From positions 1-50,505 of IMG/VR virus record IMGVR_UViG_3300026116_000012: a DNA stretch of 50,505 nt; one strand, given 5' to 3'. Origin of the DNA: a virus. Below the pieces are notes generated by a model. The model was not told where the DNA came from, ran no database searches, and saw only the letters and a program-made list of their open reading frames with translations. Below are positions 47,619-50,505 of the stretch, one piece after another (the first letter of the stretch is position 1; every line of letters starts with the position of its first letter). The position numbers and the translations under genes are program-made.

Positions 47619-48176
47619 ATGGATATCGATGCGTTGTTCGGCGACATGGCGAAAGCCCCCGTGTACGGCCGCGGCAATCAAGCCGCGGTCGGCGACTACC
47701 TCGTCGAGATCAAGGCGATGAAGGTGAAGGCTTCCGAGAAGAAGAAGGGGCAGGTGAACTTCATCTGCGAGTACGACATCATCCAGGTCTTCTCGACCAA
47801 GGATCCCGAGAAGATGCGCCCCGGCGTCTCGGGCGCGTGGATCGGGAACTTCACGCAGGCGCCGCTCTTCGGAAACATCAAAGAGCTGATGTTCGCGATT
47901 CTCGGGAAGAAGGGCAGCGCCGTCCCCGAGAGCGACGTCAGCGCGCACCGCCTCGTCACGCTAATGGCTACCTCGGCGTGCGACGGGCCGCGCACCTCGC
48001 GAGCGACCGCAGACCTCCGCACCGAGTTCGGGATCGACGACGTGAACGCGATCGTGAAGGGCGCGCGCGTGCTCCTCTCGACCGTCGATATCGAGCTGAA
48101 GGATAAGAGCGAGTTCACGCGGCACACGTGGTCGCCGACGCCCGAGGCCGCAGCGGCCGCGCAGGCCGGCGCGTGA
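47619..48176 (+). CDS. Putative single-stranded DNA-binding protein
   Basis: 185 aa. N-terminal D-I-D-A-L-F-G-D-M, then a beta-rich core (G-D-Y-L-V-E-I-K-A-M-K-V-K, V-N-F-I-C-E-Y-D-I-I, S-G-A-W-I-G-N-F) suited to an OB fold of phage SSB or DUF669-like proteins. It has its own promoter, consistent with high demand. Assignment is tentative. Confidence 0.55.
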   Translation: MDIDALFGDMAKAPVYGRGNQAAVGDYLVEIKAMKVKASEKKKGQVNFICEYDIIQVFSTKDPEKMRPGVSGAWIGNFTQAPLFGNIKELMFAILGKKGSAVPESDVSAHRLVTLMATSACDGPRTSRATADLRTEFGIDDVNAIVKGARVLLSTVDIELKDKSEFTRHTWSPTPEAAAAAQAGA

Positions 48177-48469
48177 ATCCGTTCGTAGACATCTCGCTGC
48201 TGATTCACGCGCCGGGGCTAATCGACCGGCTGCGCGAGATCGTTCGTCGACAGCCGGTCGCTTCGCCGAATGGCGATCTCGTCAGCGAGGAATGGCGCCC
48301 GACGCGTCGGCAATTCGAGCGCTACGCTGCGCGCGAGGTCGAGCTCGCGCGGCGCAACATCGCGCTCGTCCGTGATCGCACCGACGGCTCGGTCGGTGGA
48401 TTGCACGACGCCACGCTGCACTCGAAACGGACGATACGCACGGCCATGAAGGCCGCACGGATCGTGTAG
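48173..48469 (+). CDS. Hypothetical protein
   Basis: 98 aa from GTG 48173 (GTGA overlap). Helical, basic; L-I-D-R-L-R-E-I-V-R-R-Q-P near residue 16, R-R-Q-F-E-R-Y-A-A-R-E-V-E-L-A-R-R-N near 45. Co-transcribed with the putative SSB. Function unknown. Confidence 0.65.
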   Translation: MNPFVDISLLIHAPGLIDRLREIVRRQPVASPNGDLVSEEWRPTRRQFERYAAREVELARRNIALVRDRTDGSVGGLHDATLHSKRTIRTAMKAARIV

Positions 48470-48740
48470 GCGAGACGGGCAGAGACGTGTACGTGGATGC
48501 GTCGGGGTGCCGCGCGGTGCCACGCGGTGCCGGTGGATACCACGTCGGCGTATCCACGCACCAATCGGAATTAGCGCGGTCGAATCCCATCGACCAAAGG
48601 TTCGGCTCGGGGCAAACCTATAAAAGACGGAAGGCCGGGGCGCGCTAACGCCCCGGCCCAATCAACGTCCGCCGCACGCTCCGGGCTGGTATCCCTGAAT
48701 GTGCGACTTCCAAACGCGCTCTCACGCGAAGGCAGTCATC
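48470..48740. other. Intergenic region with inverted repeats
   Basis: Holds three near-repeats of CGGTGCC (48505-48532), the inverted repeat GTGGATAC (48533-48540) / GTATCCAC (48550-48557), a TATAAAAG box (48620-48627) and then the terminator-like stem at 48633-48658. The TATCCAC core is DnaA-box-like but not a consensus box. Confidence 0.5.
48633..48658 (+). terminator. GC-rich terminator-like hairpin
   Basis: GGCCGGGGCG (48633-48642) pairs perfectly with CGCCCCGGCC (48649-48658) around CGCTAA. There is no T-run, so termination may be partial or Rho-assisted. Confidence 0.65.
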
Positions 48741-49046
48741 ATGAATAGCATCCAAGGCGCCAGTGCGTCAGTCGCATCGATCTACTTTTTGATCCTTCAG
48801 TGCGAGGCCTCGCTCGACGAGGTGCTGAAGTATGCGGCAAGCGCAGACCTCGCGAGCCCTGACACCGAGCGCACACCGGGCAGCCGCCCGTCGATTGCCT
48901 TCGAGGCAATGACGGAGATCCCGCCCGGCGCGCTGTCGACGCTGCCCGCGCCGCCCGACGACGAGATGCCGACGATCGTTGCGCCGCGTGATCGGGATAC
49001 GGTCGCGTGCGCCGCGCCGACGCTCCCCTCTCCGTCTTCCCGCTGA
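48741..49046 (+). CDS. Hypothetical protein
   Basis: 101 aa from ATG 48741 with GAAGGCAG upstream (an in-frame ATG at 48699 would give 115 aa). Helical start (V-A-S-I-Y-F-L-I-L-Q-C-E-A-S-L-D-E-V-L-K-Y-A) and a Pro/Ala/Thr-rich, disordered end. Function unknown. Precedes the structured leader of the helicase gene. Confidence 0.55.
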   Translation: MNSIQGASASVASIYFLILQCEASLDEVLKYAASADLASPDTERTPGSRPSIAFEAMTEIPPGALSTLPAPPDDEMPTIVAPRDRDTVACAAPTLPSPSSR

Positions 49047-49053
49047 CGTAATC

Positions 49054-49151
49054 GCCGCGCCCGCGGCAGTGCGCGCACGAATCGCCGTCGAGTGCTCTGT
49101 GGGGGAGCACTTGCCGCTTTGGGTTCGTGCGTGCACTCCCGCGGCTGCGGC
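49054..49151 (+). promoter_or_regulatory. Large RNA stem upstream of the DEAH helicase
   Basis: 49054-49081 pairs with 49124-49151 along 28 positions: 24 Watson-Crick pairs, two G:U pairs and two C:C mismatches. The 42-nt apical region carries a second hairpin, AGTGCTC (49091-49097) with GAGCACT (49105-49111). The helicase ribosome binding site (GGAGG, 49154-49158) begins directly after the stem and the ATG is at 49163. Likely controls translation or transcript processing. Confidence 0.7.
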
Positions 49152-49162
49152 GCGGAGGCAAC

Positions 49163-50505
49163 ATGAGACTTCGTCCGTATCAGCGCCGAGATGCAATTCG
49201 TCTGTTCGACGGCCTGTTTAGCGGCACCCCGCGCAGGCTGCTTTACGTGCTCCCAACGGGCGGTGGGAAGACCGACGTCGCGGTCGCGGTAATTCGCGCG
49301 GCCGTCGAGGGGGAGCGTCGCGTGCTCTTCTTCGCTCATCGTCGCGAACTGATCGCGCAGGCACATGATCGCCTCGCCGCGCGCGGAATGCCGAAGAGCA
49401 AGATCGGGATCCTGCTCGGCGGGGACGAGCGCGTGCGCCCGGACGCGCCCGTGCAAGTCGCGAGCGTGCAGACGTTGAATCGCCGAAAGCTGCCCCGAGC
49501 CGATCTGATCGTGGTCGACGAGGCGCATCACGCGACGTCGGAGAGCTATCAGAAGATCCTCGAATACTACCCGACCGTGCCGGTGCTCGGGCTCACCGCA
49601 ACGCCGTTCCGCCTCGACGGGAAAGGCCTCGGGGACGTCTTCGACGAGCTCGTTCTCGGCCCGACCGTGCGCGAGCTTGCGGCAATGCCCGACGTGCTCG
49701 CCCTGCCGCGCGTGCTGACGGTCGCCGACGCCGACCTTCCCGACATCAGCAAGGTGCGCAAGACGGCGGGCGAGTACAACCGCGCCGACCTCGAAGAAGA
49801 GATGGCGCGCCGCCCGCGCCGTATCGGCAACGCGCGCGGGCACTACGTGAAGCACGCGAACGGTCGCCTCGCGGTGCTCTTCGCGGTGAACGTCGAAGAC
49901 TCGAAGAACGCGTGCGCCGACTTCAACGCGAACGGCATCGCAGCCGAGCACGTCGACGCGAAGACGACGACCGAGGAGCGCGCCGCCATCCTCGCGCGGC
50001 TGCGGTCGGGCGAGACGAAGGTCCTTACCAACGTCGATATCGTCACGGAGGGTTGGGATCTCCCCGAGCTCGGCTGCGTGATCTGCATTCGCCCGACGGC
50101 CTCGCTCGCGCTTTGGCTGCAGATGTGCGGCCGCGCAATGCGCGCGAAGAGCGAGCGCCCGATCGTGCTCGACCACGCAGGCAACGTGCATCGCCTCGGC
50201 GTGCCGCAAGACGAGCGAGAGTATTCGCTCGAAGGCGTAACGACCACAGGCGAGCGCAAAGGCGTCGCGCCGTACAAGCGGTGTCCGGATTGCGAAGAAG
50301 CAGTGCCGACGCTCACTGCGACGTGCGAGGGCTGCGGACACGTCTTCTACACGGGCGAGCCTCCCGCGGAGCTTACGGGCGAACTCGTCGAGGCGAGAGG
50401 TTTGTTGCCTTGCTCGGTCGAAGGCTGCAAGACAATGGCGACTCGAGTCTCGTCTGTATATGCACGTAAGGGAGGCAAGGCGTACTGCGAGCAGCACTCG
50501 GGAGG
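49163..50505 (+). CDS. DEAH-box superfamily 2 helicase, N-terminal part; continues at 2
   Basis: 448 codons here, 624 aa on the circle. Motif I L-P-T-G-G-G-K-T (Lys36), motif II D-E-A-H (119-122), motif III L-T-A-T-P-F-R, motif VI Q-M-C-G-R-A-M-R near residue 325. A zinc ribbon follows (C-P-D-C-x11-C-E-G-C near 375-390), then the five C-x4-C...C-x2-H repeats from codon 414 on. GGAGG 4 nt before the ATG fixes the start. A replication or repair helicase, coupled to the DNA polymerase gene. Confidence 0.93.
   Translation, partial: MRLRPYQRRDAIRLFDGLFSGTPRRLLYVLPTGGGKTDVAVAVIRAAVEGERRVLFFAHRRELIAQAHDRLAARGMPKSKIGILLGGDERVRPDAPVQVASVQTLNRRKLPRADLIVVDEAHHATSESYQKILEYYPTVPVLGLTATPFRLDGKGLGDVFDELVLGPTVRELAAMPDVLALPRVLTVADADLPDISKVRKTAGEYNRADLEEEMARRPRRIGNARGHYVKHANGRLAVLFAVNVEDSKNACADFNANGIAAEHVDAKTTTEERAAILARLRSGETKVLTNVDIVTEGWDLPELGCVICIRPTASLALWLQMCGRAMRAKSERPIVLDHAGNVHRLGVPQDEREYSLEGVTTTGERKGVAPYKRCPDCEEAVPTLTATCEGCGHVFYTGEPPAELTGELVEARGLLPCSVEGCKTMATRVSSVYARKGGKAYCEQHSG
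50407..50505. repeat. Terminal direct repeat (right copy)
   Basis: Identical to 1-99; see the left copy. Removing one copy gives the 50,406-bp circle. Confidence 0.9.

Noticed and set aside
50407-50505. True packaged terminal redundancy
   Set aside because: A 99-nt length and the uninterrupted gene across the join fit an assembly overlap of a circle better.

Overview
The window is best read as one complete, circular, temperate bacteriophage (or prophage) genome of about 50,406 bp. The last 99 bases (50407-50505) repeat the first 99 exactly, and a helicase gene runs in frame through the join, so the sequence is a circle cut open inside one gene. The DNA is GC-rich throughout. Several lipoproteins have Asp-Ala-Gly/Asp-Ser-Gly linkers and Cys-rich bodies of the kind common in myxobacteria (Polyangiales-type), so I infer a host of that kind; this is a style argument, not a match.

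Layout. (1) About 41.2 kb through the origin to 11.9 kb, plus strand: DNA metabolism and early genes. These are a Cas4/RecB-like nuclease, a DNA methyltransferase, an ATP-dependent ligase, a SNF2-like helicase, a putative ssDNA-binding protein, a DEAH helicase with zinc-finger repeats, a family A DNA polymerase, a sigma factor, nucleotide hydrolases (HD, DUF5664/MazG types), a metallophosphoesterase, many small genes overlapping by 1-4 nt, then an excisionase-like HTH protein and a tyrosine integrase. (2) 11.9-12.1 kb: an attP region carrying the 3' end of a tRNA or tmRNA gene plus repeated arm-type motifs, followed by a plus-strand lipoprotein that may be a lysogenic-conversion gene. (3) 33.7 down to 12.8 kb, minus strand: one long late operon. 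It runs protease/scaffold, decoration, Mu T-like capsid, connectors, contractile sheath, tube, chaperone with a -1 frameshift, tape measure, baseplate, fibres, then a lysis/lipoprotein cassette with two small membrane proteins, a papain-like peptidase and an EF-hand lytic enzyme. (4) 33.8-35.2 kb, plus strand: a DUF935/Mu gp29-like portal, divergent from the late operon and convergent with the terminase. (5) 41.1 down to 35.2 kb, minus strand: primase/helicase, a RuvC-like nuclease, a small gene, TerS and TerL. The virion is therefore a Mu-like myovirus particle joined to lambda-style integration and a self-encoded replisome; no Mu transposase is seen.

The most notable unexplained signals are: (a) a long bipartite promoter motif, ACGGCAAAAG-N13-CGTATATC, at four sites plus one weaker one; at three of them the -10 box ends 5 nt before the ATG, implying leaderless mRNAs, including that of the phage's own sigma factor; (b) a C-x4-C...C-x2-H zinc-finger module repeated five times at the end of the DEAH helicase and present once at the end of the DNA polymerase; (c) a 28-bp imperfect RNA-type stem directly before the helicase ribosome binding site; (d) an 11-mer repeated in and beside the small terminase gene, a pac-site candidate; (e) a cluster of 16-20 bp palindromes upstream of the RuvC-like operon; (f) five predicted lipoproteins in 5.5 kb, one of them a tail-fibre-like protein.
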